DNA of 64,000 bases from Lishizhenia tianjinensis (lineage in GTDB: Bacteria > Bacteroidota > Bacteroidia > Flavobacteriales_D > Crocinitomicaceae): contig CALQIX020000021.1 in NCBI GenBank assembly GCA_943330745.2, forward strand, positions 1 through 64,000. Direction: 5' to 3'. A program made the position numbers and the translations under genes. Position 1 is the stretch's first letter. The number at the start of each line of letters is the position of its first letter. The notes under the pieces were generated by a model. That model was not told where the DNA came from and searched no databases. It was given only the letters and a program-made list of their open reading frames with translations. This document shows, piece by piece, positions 56,101 through 63,906 of the stretch.

Positions 56101-59100
56101 GGAGTTACTGAAACAATGGAGGATAATGGAGTATTTGAACTAGGGTTAGTTGATGTGAAACCTGGAATGTCTCCAGCTCCACTTGAGCTAAGACCGATAG
56201 ATGTATTGCCATTTACCCAAGAGAAAGTTGTATTTACTGCATTACTACCAAAAACAATTGGATTGGTTAATGAGTTATTACAAATTACCAAGTTCGTTAT
56301 CGGGTTTACAGTTGGAGCAGGAACAACTTGAATATTAAATACTAAAGGGTTTCCTGTACAAGATACACCATTGTAAGTATAGACTGGTGATACGCTAATT
56401 ACACTCGTTATCGAATTATTTGTTGAATTGAGTGCGGTGAAATTAATATTTCCCGTACCTGAGTTTCCAAGTCCAATTACTGCATTAGAATTTGTCCAAT
56501 TGTAGATTACGTTATTTGTAATGGTGGAATTCAACACCAAATTAACAGATGCACCTTGACAATATGATTGACTACTAACAGGTGACATTACAGGAACCGG
56601 ATTTATTGTAACGGTAGCGGTAACAGGAAGTCCAGAACAAGTCTGATTATTAGTAGTTAATGAAGGTGAAACAGTAATAATTCCTTGAATAGGTTGATTT
56701 GTCGTATTTGATCCGATAAAACTTGGAATCGTTCCAGTTCCATTACTACCTAATCCAATAGTATTATTTGAGTTTGTCCAATCAAAAACAGTTCCAACCA
56801 AATTTGAACTAAAATTGATCGGGTTAGATGCGTTACCACTACATAGTGTTTGACTAGGAATAATGGTAGCAACTGGAGTAGGAAGTACTGTTATATTAAA
56901 AGTTCGTGGATTTCCTGTGCAAGTAATTCCTGCATTGGTATAACTTGGCGTAACCGTTATTTGTCCAGTGATAGGGGTATTCGTTGTGTTTGTTGCGTTG
57001 AAAGATAAATTGCCATTTCCTGTTGAACTTAACCCAATATTGGCATTCGTATTTGCCCACTGATAATTGGTTCCTATAATATTTGAAGCAGAAGTAAAAG
57101 CAACATTTATATTTGAATTTGAACAAACTTGATAATCAATGATTGTGTCTAATATTGGTGTTGGATTAATTGTTATACCAAATTGGCCTGCAGTTCCAGT
57201 ACATGTTATATTATTAAAGGTGAAACTTGGAACCACATTTATTGTTGAAACATTTGGTTGATTGGTAGGATTTAAGCCAATAAATGAAGGGATTTGTCCC
57301 AGTCCAGTTAATCCTAAACCAGTGGTTGTATTGTTATTATTCCATGTAAAAACAGTATTTGGTATATTTCCAGTTGGTTGAACAGCTACAGTGGAACTTC
57401 CAACGCATAAACTTTGATTCGCAATTGGATTAACTGTTGGCATTGGGGTAACTGTAATAGTAAAAGATATTGGCGTTCCTGTACACGCAACATTATTGTT
57501 TGTATAAGTTGGGGTTACTGTTACCGTTCCACTAATAGGACTCAACGTAGTATTGGTCGCTGTAAAGAAATTTGATCCAGTGCCTGATGATATCATTCCT
57601 ATAGCGGGATTTGAATTTGTCCAAACGTAAGTAGTCCCCAAACCAACAATAGGGTTTAAACTGGAATATAAATTCGATCCCGTACTCGTAGCACAAATTG
57701 TATATGAATTAAGCGGAATAATATCAGGAAGCGGATTAATCGTAATTGCAAATGAAACTGGATTTCCAGGGCACGAAACCCCATTATTGGTGTAAAAAGG
57801 GGTAGAAATGAAATTGGATGTCAATGGTTGATTTGAATTATTCACTGCCGTAAATGAAAGTCCTGCCCCAGGTGAGCTACTTGTGCCAGATGCCCCGATT
57901 CCAATAGCTGTATTATCATTAGTCCATGAATAGGACATATTTGTCGTAATGTTTGAATTAAAATTAACGGTTGCTGTTGATGCCTCACAAAACACAAATA
58001 ATTGTGGATTATATGGAGTCATTATTGGTTTTGGGTTTACCGTTATCGTATAAGTTGCAGGTGGACCAGCACATGTTACACCATTTAATAAAACACTTGG
58101 TGTTATTGATACTGTTCCGGTGACAGGTGATGTGGTATTGTTGATAGCAGTATATCCAGGGATGCTGTTTGTTGTTCCACTAATTGGTGTTAAACCAAGA
58201 TTGGAATTACTTACATTCCATGAATAGGTTGCGCCGGCTACATTGGATGTCAATACATTCGCAGGCACAATGGCTTGAGGACATACCGTTAAGTTGTTCA
58301 AGTTTAACACTTGAGGAGTAGGGTTGACGGTTATTGTAAAAGAAATAGGATTTCCAGAACAATTGTTAGCGGTAGGGGTAATAGTAATTGTTGCAACAAC
58401 AGGAGTAGCGCCTGTGTTTATAGTAGGAAATGCAGAGATGTTTCCTGTTCCACTAGCACCTAAACCAATTGAAGTAGTTGAATTAGCCCAGTTGTATTGG
58501 GTTCCTGAAACTATGGGGCTACTTGAAAAGTTAACAGCATTTGTTTGCGTTCCAGCACACTTTACTTGATTTGGGATTGCAGAAACACTTGGCGTAGGAT
58601 TTACGGTATAGGTATATGTAGTAGGAGTACCGTTACACCCGTTGGCATTAGGTGTTATAGTTATTGTTGATGTTATAGGATTCGCAGATGTATTGATTGC
58701 ATTAAATGATGAGATATTTCCTGATCCAGAAGCTGCCAAACCTATCGATGAATTAGAATTTGTCCAGGTAAACGATGTACCGGAAACACCAAATGCTGAA
58801 CTAAACGAAACTGCTGTTGTTGCCGTTCCATTGCAATTTATTTGATTAGCAATCCCATCTACAGTTGGAATTGGTTTAACGGAAATTGTAAAACTTAATG
58901 GGCTACCAGCGCAACCGTTCGCAGTAGGTGTTACAGTGATAGTAGCAATGTTAGAAGAATTGGATGTGTTTTGTCCAGTAAAAACAGGTATTGAGCCATT
59001 TCCAGAAGCGATTAAACCAATAGATGGATTCGAGTTAGTCCAACTGTAAGTAGTTCCCGCTGTGGCAGAGCCAGGGTTAACTAGGGTTGAATTTGCTCCT

Positions 59101-62100
59101 GCACAAATTGATTGATTCGGAATACTATTGATTACCGGTGTTGGCTTTACTGTAATTGTAAAACTTCCTGTAATTCCATTACATCCGCCAGCAACAGGAG
59201 TTATCGTTATTGTTGAAACGAGGTTAGTATTCCCATTATTTACAGCAGTAAATGAATTGATATCTCCAGTTCCGCTTGAAGCTAAACCCGTTGATGTAGT
59301 ATTATTCGTCCAATTAAAGATTGTTCCTGCCACATTTAATGCAGATGAAAAAATTACAGGATTTGTCAATCCACCATTACAAATAACTTGGTTAGCAATA
59401 GCATCCACTGTAGGCCGAGGATTCACGGTTATTGTAAACGAAATAGGCAATCCTGGGCAACCATTGAATGTAGGAGTTACCGTAATGGTGCCAGAAATAG
59501 CTGAATTAGAAGTGTTTGTGGTCAAAAAGGAGGGGATTGTAGCATTATTTCCTGATGCACCTAATCCAATCGCTGTATTTGAATTAACCCAACTAAATGT
59601 AGTATTTAACACGGAACTGGAAAAGGTAATAAGAGTTGTATTTGATCCAGCGCATACCGTTTGATTAGTAATAGGAGAAATCACCGGAATTGGTTTTACC
59701 AAAATTGTAAAGCTTTGCGATGCTCCTGAGCACCCATTGGCAGATGGTGTCACTGTTATGGTTGCTGTTCCCGCGCCAGTAGTTGTGAAAGCATTTATAT
59801 CTCCCGTTCCACTAGCAGCTAAACCAATAGAAGTACTTGTATTTGTCCAATTAAAAACGGTTCCACTGACGTTGGTGGGAGAGGTGAAAACCACCGCATT
59901 TGTGGTCGCTCCCATACAAATTGTTTGATCAGCAGGATCAGCAACTGTTGGCATAGGTTTTACCGTAATGCTGAAAGTTTGAGGCGTGCCAGCACAAGTT
60001 AACCAAAACGGAGTAACAGTAATAGTTGCAACAACGTTTGAATTTGTATTATTTGCGGGAGTGAAAGAAGGAATTGAACCTGTTGATGCTGCGCCAAGAC
60101 CTATGCTTGTGTTATTGTTGGTCCAAGAAAATGTAACTCCTGATGATGGATTACTAACAAACGAAATGGTGGGTTGAGCAATCCCAGGACATAAAACTAA
60201 ATCTGCCGGATCAGTAAGGGTAACATTAGGATATAGGGTAACCGTTATCGTTTGAGTTTTCGTACAAGATCCTAATGCGGGTATGGAGGTAGCGTTTACC
60301 GTATAAGTAACCGTTTGAACTGAATTGGTAAGGTTTACTAATTGATCATTGATAATTCCTCCATTTTGAAGGGTTGTACTTTCTCCTGATACATTGGGAT
60401 TTGATGTTGCAATCCAAGTATATGTGGATGAAACATTCGTCGTAATATTGACTCCTAAAGTCGCTCCACTACACAATGTCGCCGTAGTTGGATTTGTGAA
60501 ATTCACTTCGGGATAAACTGTTACAACTTGAGTACACGTTGAGGTACATGATTGAATATAAATGTTTGAAAGTGTTCCCATTAGTGGTGTTGTTCCTCCT
60601 GATGCTATGTATGAAATACTAGAAGCTGTTACGGCTGTTACCGTATAAATCCCGCCACTACCAATACTTCCGGTGCCATTTGTTGCATAAATGATCGAAC
60701 CTACGGAAATCCCTGCTGTACTACATAGGCCGGTAATGGTTGCAGACCAATTGCCATTTCCAAGATTTGTAATCGGCCCAACAGTTCCGGTGATAGACCG
60801 TTTAATATTCGTTATTGAACCTGCAATTGGTGCTGTTCCACCTGAGGCCGAATAGGTAATTGTAGTTGCAGTAACGCTTGTTACTGTGTATGTACCTCCC
60901 GTACCAATGCTTCCTGTGCCAGGCGTTGCACTAATAATTGTACCAGGGAATACTCCTGCTGTACTTGTCAAGCCAGTAATTGTAGCGCTCCAATTTCCGG
61001 GTGTTGTGCTCGTAATTGAACCAACCGTTCCAGTTAAACTAATAGTGGTGGGACAAGTCTGCAAAGTGGTTGAAAAAGGAATTGTTGGTGCAGCGGGTTC
61101 CATCGGTATTACATTTAAACCAACTGTAAATGTTTGGGCTGTTGTCGTAGTATTTGTAAAATTCAGGGTCGGATTTTGAATAGTATTCGAAGATATAGTT
61201 GCAGTGGTTCCTGTAATTGGATTCGAAATCGTCCATACATAATTTAAAGGAACCGGACTTCCATTACATGTTGGAGCGACAGATGAATTATTGATATTTA
61301 CTGCCAAAGGCGAACAACCATTTTGAGGATTCACTGTAAACTGGCAAATAGGAGGGGTGATTACGCAAATGTGCCTAACTTTAGTTTTTAAACCACATGA
61401 ATTGTAATATGTTTGTGATATTGTGTAGTACCCGGAGGTTATAAAATTGATTCCTATTGAGGATGATCCGTTATCTGTATAGTCTGGTAGTCCCATACCA
61501 TCTATATAATTTGGATTGTATGCCCCAAGATTGCCTGAAGTAAGATTGAAGTTTGTACCCATAACTCCTCCGGTAATTGTCCAATAAAATTTTCCTTCAG
61601 AGGTACAATCGTAAGGAGGTGAGGATCCAATTACATTTCCGGAAATACCGGTATTGAAAGCGGTAATTGTTTGACCTACACAAATTGTAGAATCGGTAAC
61701 CGTAAAATCTGCAACAGGTGTATTACTTACTGTAATTGGTGAAACGGAACTAGATGTTTGACCACAGAAATTTTGAGCGGTTACTTTGGCGTAGAAAGTA
61801 TTAGATGGATACAATCCTCCAGGATAACTAGCACCACATGAAGTGCTATTGTAGATGTGAATAACTGTTGTATCATTAATAATTACAGGGAATATACTTG
61901 AGTTAGTAACATCACTATAAGTTAAAGTATATGTTGTTCCCGGAGGATTTGCTTGCCCTGATGGCGCTATTGGGTCAATACTAATAGATAGTGAGTCTCC
62001 TAAACATAAACCTATTGAGTTGCTTGTTCCTAATGAGACGTATGGATTGGATCCTGAATAAACATTGACAGTAACGTTTTGATAACAACCATTAAAATTT

Positions 62101-63524
62101 GCTGTCATTAACAATGGATTATTTCCATAATTTAAAGATATTGGTGCTCCGTTGGACACTCCAACACCAATAGCAGTAGTTGGGCCTGAATTAAATGAAT
62201 AAGTGTATGTAGTTCCAATAGGATTTGAAGAGGGACCATTATTTATAATCAACGCGCTACTTGTACTAATTCCAGTGCAAATTGCAATTGTATTTGGATT
62301 AGCAGAGGTAGTATTGTAATTTGTATTTCCAACTTTAATTGTCGGTTTTAGGATACTAAGAACTGGAATAGTAATGTTCGATGTACTAGATGGTAGTGAG
62401 CAGTTCCCAATAGGATTGGTAGCAGTAACATTAATTGTATATGTGCCGCCACTACTTAACAAAAAAGTTGGTGTAGCCGTATTCAACCCAGTACTATTAC
62501 CAATAGATGGAGATATCGACCATTGATAATTCATACCAGCTTGAGGTGTAAAACCTGTTGGGGTGAAAGAAACTCCCGAACAACCAGTTGCCGGAATAGA
62601 AAATGTTGGCGTAACTGGATTAAGGTTAATGGTGACATTATCAGTGACCTGACATAGGCCATTGTTTGTTGATGAATATACATTGGGAATTGTTGCTGTT
62701 ACGGTATATGTACCTGCCTGATTTGAGTTAAAAGCACTCAGTGTTGGGCTTAAAATTGTACTTGAGAAACCATTGGGTCCCGACCAGGAATAGGTTGGAG
62801 ATAAGTTGTTTGGAGTACTTGAAAAAGTTGTGGTTAAGGGGTTTGTAGAACCTTGGTTGACACAAAGTGAATTAGTATTTAATATAGCTAGATTTCCTGT
62901 AACTTCTTGTAACGAAACTACATTGGAAGCAACTTGACAATCATTATTTCCAGGACCGTTAAATATCACCAGTCGGCGATAATACATTATTGAATTTATC
63001 GGTCCAGGATTATAAGTGGCGTTTGTTTCACCATTTATATCGTTCCAATTCGTGTTGTCGCTCGAAGATTGCCATTGGTAACTGATATTTGAACCCATTG
63101 ATCCAGGTGTCTCTGTGAAAGCAGGAGGATTAGACCCATCACAGATCATTAAATTGCCACTAATTGTTCCGGGAGATAATTGTAAAACAGTTACCACAAT
63201 GGTGTCTGTAATCGAGGGGCAATTATAATTATTATCAAAATTCACAGTGACCACATAGGTTCCTTGCGTGGAATTGGTTAATGTAAATGAATAATTATCT
63301 GAATTGGCACTAAAATAAACGGGCGTATTATTTAATTCCCAGGTATAATTTGAAATGTCCGAATTATTAACCCCAGATACATTAGCATTTAAATTAACAG
63401 CAGAACCCGAACAAAGTGATAAGTTAGCACCTAAATTAACATCGTCATCATTGCAATTTTGAGTTAATCCGATATTTATTGAACAAAAAAAGAAGACTAG
63501 TAACTTTAAAAACTTTAATTTCAT
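47181..63524 (-). CDS. Giant T9SS type B secreted repeat protein (5447 residues)
   Basis: A 16.3-kb gene. The signal peptide ends near residue 21 (LVFFFCSINIGLTQ). Residues about 25-820 hold Ig-like stretches (e.g. SYQWQSSSDNTNW). An inserted module pair is at 829-993. From about residue 1007 to 5100 lie about 44 modules of roughly 90 residues with the pattern C-N-G ... W-T-N ... I-G-L ... G-x-G-x-I ... C-x-G ... I-T-V-N-P. Three PKD domains follow (FIWSFGDGT, YLWNFGNGQ, YEWDFADGT). Residues about 5354-5447 are the gliding-motility C-terminal domain (PNSFTPNDDEKNQVF, IFDRWGELVFES, WDGTY), a T9SS type B signal. It is probably a fibrous surface adhesin. The two cysteines per module may form disulfides. 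A promoter-like TAAATTTG lies upstream. Confidence 0.95.
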   Translation of the reverse strand: MKLKFLKLLVFFFCSINIGLTQNCNDDDVNLGANLSLCSGSAVNLNANVSGVNNSDISNYTWELNNTPVYFSANSDNYSFTLTNSTQGTYVVTVNFDNNYNCPSITDTIVVTVLQLSPGTISGNLMICDGSNPPAFTETPGSMGSNISYQWQSSSDNTNWNDINGETNATYNPGPINSIMYYRRLVIFNGPGNNDCQVASNVVSLQEVTGNLAILNTNSLCVNQGSTNPLTTTFSSTPNNLSPTYSWSGPNGFSSTILSPTLSAFNSNQAGTYTVTATIPNVYSSTNNGLCQVTDNVTINLNPVTPTFSIPATGCSGVSFTPTGFTPQAGMNYQWSISPSIGNSTGLNTATPTFLLSSGGTYTINVTATNPIGNCSLPSSTSNITIPVLSILKPTIKVGNTNYNTTSANPNTIAICTGISTSSALIINNGPSSNPIGTTYTYSFNSGPTTAIGVGVSNGAPISLNYGNNPLLMTANFNGCYQNVTVNVYSGSNPYVSLGTSNSIGLCLGDSLSISIDPIAPSGQANPPGTTYTLTYSDVTNSSIFPVIINDTTVIHIYNSTSCGASYPGGLYPSNTFYAKVTAQNFCGQTSSSVSPITVSNTPVADFTVTDSTICVGQTITAFNTGISGNVIGSSPPYDCTSEGKFYWTITGGVMGTNFNLTSGNLGAYNPNYIDGMGLPDYTDNGSSSIGINFITSGYYTISQTYYNSCGLKTKVRHICVITPPICQFTVNPQNGCSPLAVNINNSSVAPTCNGSPVPLNYVWTISNPITGTTATISSNTIQNPTLNFTNTTTTAQTFTVGLNVIPMEPAAPTIPFSTTLQTCPTTISLTGTVGSITSTTPGNWSATITGLTSTAGVFPGTIISATPGTGSIGTGGTYTVTSVTATTITYSASGGTAPIAGSITNIKRSITGTVGPITNLGNGNWSATITGLCSTAGISVGSIIYATNGTGSIGSGGIYTVTAVTASSISYIASGGTTPLMGTLSNIYIQSCTSTCTQVVTVYPEVNFTNPTTATLCSGATLGVNITTNVSSTYTWIATSNPNVSGESTTLQNGGIINDQLVNLTNSVQTVTYTVNATSIPALGSCTKTQTITVTLYPNVTLTDPADLVLCPGIAQPTISFVSNPSSGVTFSWTNNNTSIGLGAASTGSIPSFTPANNTNSNVVATITVTPFWLTCAGTPQTFSITVKPMPTVADPADQTICMGATTNAVVFTSPTNVSGTVFNWTNTSTSIGLAASGTGDINAFTTTGAGTATITVTPSANGCSGASQSFTILVKPIPVISPITNQTVCAGSNTTLITFSSSVLNTTFSWVNSNTAIGLGASGNNATIPSFLTTNTSNSAISGTITVTPTFNGCPGLPISFTITVNPRPTVDAIANQVICNGGLTNPVIFSSALNVAGTIFNWTNNTTSTGLASSGTGDINSFTAVNNGNTNLVSTITITPVAGGCNGITGSFTITVKPTPVINSIPNQSICAGANSTLVNPGSATAGTTYSWTNSNPSIGLIASGNGSIPVFTGQNTSNSSNIATITVTPTANGCAGSPLSFTISVKPIPTVDGIANQINCNGTATTAVSFSSAFGVSGTSFTWTNSNSSIGLAASGSGNISSFNAINTSANPITSTITITPNANGCNGTPTTYTYTVNPTPSVSAIPNQVKCAGTQTNAVNFSSSPIVSGTQYNWANSTTSIGLGASGTGNISAFPTINTGATPVVATITITPTANNCSGNPISFTITVNPTPQVLNLNNLTVCPQAIVPANVLTSNVAGATYSWNVSNSNLGLTPISGTTNSIPGYTAINNTTSPVTGTVSITPSVLLNGVTCAGPPATYTITVNPKPIMTPYNPQLFVFCEASTATVNFNSNITTNMSYSWTNDNTAIGIGASGTSSSPGAGLSFTAVNNSNQPLTSNFISTPFYTNNGVSCPGNPVSFAITINPLPDIIPLNSYTICATSTGSNLYSSLNPIVGLGTTYVWTNSNPAIGMISSGTGSNFFTATNTTLSPISGTVTVTPTYTNNNVACTGTPISFTITVTPMPTVNPIANQSLCVGSSTVAVQPTGNIPNTVFTWNNNNTTTGLGLTGLGQIPSFIGLNPTNQPNVSTINVVPSFTFNNITCTGTAGQFGITINPTPILDTIIDYQVCSNSNINVAFTSASNIIGTNYQWANTNANIGLSSTGNGNLSFNATNTTNTPITGQITVTPSYTNAGITCTGNPRTFNITVLPTPVATIIPSQTLCSGNASNPINFSSNLVGTVFDWTNSNNTIGLGSNGTGTIPSFIGSNTTNQPIQGIITVSPSLTTNNQTCSGLPVTATVTINPVPVMSPVSSQSYCQGASVNLVLNSTITNNVIYNWTNSNAVIGLGNSGTGNINFTALNSTNNSITSVISVSPVYTYNGVSCTGNPLVFNIQVVPAPTVNPITNLVICNNSLTNPIVFGSNAVNTTFSWVNGNTSIGLSSSGAGDIPGFTSTNPSSNTPLSSIVSVTPTLSTGGSTCVGQTLNFTITVNPTTTVNIIPDVTLCNNSNSSVINFSGSGNSYTWNNNNVSIGLGSTGVGSISSFTASNSGTSPITSTISVLSQYTGGGITCNGASSSFLITINPSPTVIAPSNQILCNGSTSNLLSLSGNATSFNWTNSQPNIGLANSGVGNIPVFTAINNTSNPIVATINITPIYQYGITSCSGAVQSFTITVNPAPAVSFSIANQTICSNSSSAPVTISSTTTNALIYWTATSVPASISGVNTTSGNTNIPVFSLVNSSNSPQTITFLANASTSGNLSCPGGGIPYTITVNPTATIDPIGNQVICAGTLSSAINFSGNATNYTWTNNTTSIGLGASGNGNIAAFQTINNGSTVITSTLVVTPQYILNNTTCNGLPINLTLTINPIPIVSSLSNLTYCNNSSSQLISISGTGTTYNWSNSNTLIGLGATGSGNINPFTVQNSTNNPISGTISVLPTFTNSGLSCQGAAQTFSIIVNPTSAVNSIANQVVCNNANTNAIQFVGTGTSYGWTNSDTGINLANSGTGNIPIFTATNNGNTPLISTITATPIFSNNNVSCPGSPISFTITVNPTPIVNLPQNQVICNGTSTSQIVFTGTGTSYNWTNSNNAIGLNTTGTGTINSFTGINNSLVALSGQISVTPIFLGNSVSCQGTPQTFSITINPSPSVVDPSDQVICNGLPTTSVIFSGNGSSYNWTNNNTAIGLVAAGSGNITSFNTQNNTNSPIVSTITVQPVFTGGNLNCPGVTQTFTITVNPTPTLSSLGNQVLCNGTSTNPITFNGNSTAFSWVNNTPNIGLASNGIGNIASFTSLNPSNSSPLTGTITVTPQFTNSNVTCNGSTQQLTITVNPTPIVSSVPDYTLCNGTASTLISFGGTATSYSWLNSNTSIGLSSNGIGNIASFIPTNGGVQSITSSISVTPTYSGNGLSCIGTDEVFDITINPTPTVNPIANQVICNGSPSTSVGFSGNVPNSIFNWTNNTPSIGLTNSGSGTIPSFTGVNNSTNPIIALFNVTPQYTYNNVACIGSSQNFTITVNPTPLVNFDLSNQTICSQNNNSSVTISSPTSGAVITWNSVTIPSSISGFVATSGGSTIPSFNLINSSSTPQIIQLVANATTGGNLTCPGGGTPYTITVNPTPIVIDPSDQVVCHNTTTSPVIFSGTGTSYTWSNNTPSIGLANSGQGNINAFSVINGTNSVVTGTVTITPQYTFNNTTCPGASENFTITVNPIPLVNPIANATFCNGASTSSIPITGTGTAYSWNNSNPSIGLSSSGTGAISPFNAVNTGTTATNATISVTPTFLNSGVTCTGNNVNFAITVNPTPLINGITNQVVCNNTQTSSVNFSGTGTSYNWTNDNPNIGLALSGTGNITSFTATNSGNQNDIISTIIATPIYTNNSIACPGATTSFTITVNPTPIVNAPFNQTVCNGAPTSQIVFSGTGTSYTWTNSDPSISLSANGNGTINSFVATNNGASPINAQIAVTPQFLSNNVSCSGNSQNFTITVNPTPTLLDPTDQVVCNNTLTSGVNFSGNGTSYSWTNDNPSIGIGATGIGNIQAFNAINTSPTPVVATIAITPNFTGGTASCPGVGQSFTITINPTPQLSPLNSEVLCDGNTANPINFSGNGTSYSWTNNSPAINLAASGIGNIASFIVDNPSSSNVLVSTISATPVYTNAGLSCQGTPQQMTLTVNPTPVISPINDITNCNNSNTQIINFAGTGTTYIWTNNNTTIGLITNGNGNSIGSFNSVNQSTLPVVSSIVVTPQYVANGITCPGNSTNFSITVNPTPTVNPINNQTICNNTTTNAVLFTGSVPNTIYNWTNNISTIGLSNAGTGDIQSFNAQNNGTTPLTAQITVTPVFTFNNVSCFGSSQSYSYIINPTPIVNNPGDQFACEGINTSNLVFGGTGNSYSWSSSNQSTGVPQNGYDTIASFFTQNGSTGPISSIITVTPFFNSTNSSCPGSPQQFTYYVLPNPLVTAIPNQSYCHQSLVPATQINGTGTSYSWSNNNTTTGLVSNGLNSVPSFTGVNPSAIPNISAITVTPVYSFQGNSCNGPNSSYSITINPLPHVNSINDTVICNYESLATTIGANIPANFTWSATSNNNVNGELTTIQTSNFIIDSLANLSNSPQFVTYTITPTSFPEGCIGPDSSFIAQVQPDVVLSIPTNLEICSGSPVNAILNANIPSNFQWFVSINNPNITGESLLTNTNNVIGDVLINNANTNQVVIYSVFPTSIQGNCIGAAQTITVIVKPPLALLNTDTLTICSNDNVNLNLVANTNVTFNWYADQSLNVLNETTTITTSSIINDVLLNPTGNVEEVTYHVIGTSTVNGCSSPIIPITVFVNPLPIVDPTPDFNLCHNYANPPILFTGNVTGAVYNWTSTSIAVGLPSSTGSNSVPAFTTTNPTSSPISAIIDVKPIFTNNNVSCIGTVDQFAITVNPEPSIYPLPDITLCHGSLSNPIQIAGPISGTTFTWTNSNPAIGLGANGTGDIPSFFGNNLTTATIQSTITVTPAFINNTTTCFGQVGTIDVTIHPMPHVLNNDVTICSGENTNITLQSDIPSTFEWQAIPTLNVYNETSYPLQTSSFILDNLVQLGNVQEVVQYQVIPISNPFGCAGPNSIISVYVNPLPSVDFAANNPPYCDLNPISFQNNSIGILDFIWSFGDGTLSYLNNPTHQFPSVGSFNVQLNATNPLTGCKDSIMHPIIISPSPDAHFSYSDSVGCDILDVIYTASTYNPTWDYLWNFGNGQTTQQVGTVGYQFDQAGCYDISLTVTNNQGCASTETYSNIACVYDSPIASFSADQITLSAMEPLVHFYNESQNTTSYEWDFADGTIGFAENPIHTFPGEAGDYTVVLTAYNQIGCIDTAALNIHIFEDLIYYVPNSFTPNDDEKNQVFLPILTAGVKKGTYNLYIFDRWGELVFESHDENVGWDGTYGPAGRKCQIGTYTWVIDVEMLQNQEIKKFVGHVNLIR
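50459..52970 (-). repeat. Nine-module super-repeat, copy B
   Basis: Starts with the variant module TPLVNFDLSNQTIC (no IGL; ISGF instead) and runs nine modules to QSYSYIINP. Each module is more like the one nine positions earlier (copy A) than its direct neighbours: e.g. the NPSSSN module, the TGGTASCPG module and the VPNTIYNWTNN module match counterparts at the same place in copy A. Length about 2512 bp. Confidence 0.75.
52971..55480 (-). repeat. Nine-module super-repeat, copy A
   Basis: Starts with the variant module PAVSFSIANQTIC (ISGV instead of IGL) and contains in order the modules matching copy B. Shared markers: NPSNSSPL (module 7), TGGNLNCPG (module 6), VPNSIFNWTNN (module 9). Length about 2510 bp. 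Modules upstream at 56330-57990 show weaker matches, as if a third, older copy lay before it. Confidence 0.75.
60549..61040 (-). repeat. Two tandem modules inserted in a loop of the giant protein
   Basis: Residues 829-909 and 910-993: SLTGTVGSITS... and SITGTVGPITN..., each with ATPGTGSIGTGGTYTV-type strands. Roughly 60 percent identical by eye. They sit between TLQTC and CTQVVTVYP and do not resemble the surrounding modules. Confidence 0.75.
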
Positions 63525-63542
63525 TTTTTTTTAAATAATACC

Positions 63543-63550
63543 CAAATTTA
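63543..63550 (-). promoter_or_regulatory. -7 box of the giant gene
   Basis: TAAATTTG (minus strand) matches TAnnTTTG, 18 bases before the ATG at 63524; the leader is A-rich with no Shine-Dalgarno, as is usual for the phylum. Confidence 0.45.
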
Positions 63551-63870
63551 CACATTGTTTATAGAAATATAGAATTTTTTCTGTTTTTTGATGGTTATTT
63601 TTCTTTTTCGTGAAATTAAATGAAAATTGATTCAAGCATCCTTGGAATATGTTTTTTTTTTTTAGATTTCAGGGAAACTTTATCTCACTTCGGAGTTAAT
63701 TGATTTTTTAAAGGCTAAGAATTAATAGTTGAGTTGAAAATAATTACTTTCTGCAAAATCTGCTTCTCCACTTGAGGGGAGATTGAGAGGGGTGACTCAA
63801 AATCAATTTCTCCCAACACTAGCAAGTTGCATCTGAGACAATCCCAATCTCTTCATTCGTCAAGTCATAA

Positions 63871-63906
63871 ACCCACAGGGGCGGATTTAAATCCGCCCCT
63901 GTGGGT
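63871..63906. repeat. 36-bp perfect palindrome
   Basis: The two 18-base arms (ACCCACAGGGGCGGATTT and its complement) are perfect. There is no T-run on either side, so it is not an ordinary terminator. It may be a REP-like element, a cruciform, or a binding site for a dimeric protein. Confidence 0.8.

Larger units (their letters stand above)
48225..60505 (-). repeat. Array of about 44 Ig/PKD-like modules in the giant protein
   Basis: Counting WTN..IGL and NVxGE elements gives roughly 39 modules of the first kind and five of the second. Period is about 90 residues (270 bp). The first Cys, Trp, IGL, GxG, the second Cys and the ITVNP end are conserved; loops vary. Counts were made by eye and may be off by one or two. 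Confidence 0.85.

Noticed and set aside
59128-59664. Plus-strand ORF of 178 residues and other plus-strand frames (52105, 52348, 55666, 58324, 58642, 59737, 61000) opposite the giant gene
   Set aside because: They lie antisense to the repeat modules and owe their length to the low stop frequency of the opposite frame; all look alike because the modules repeat.
48225-60505. CRISPR-like periodic repeat
   Set aside because: The period is about 270 bp and follows protein modules; no short identical repeats with unique spacers.
63871-63906. Palindrome as an ordinary terminator
   Set aside because: No T-run follows on either strand.
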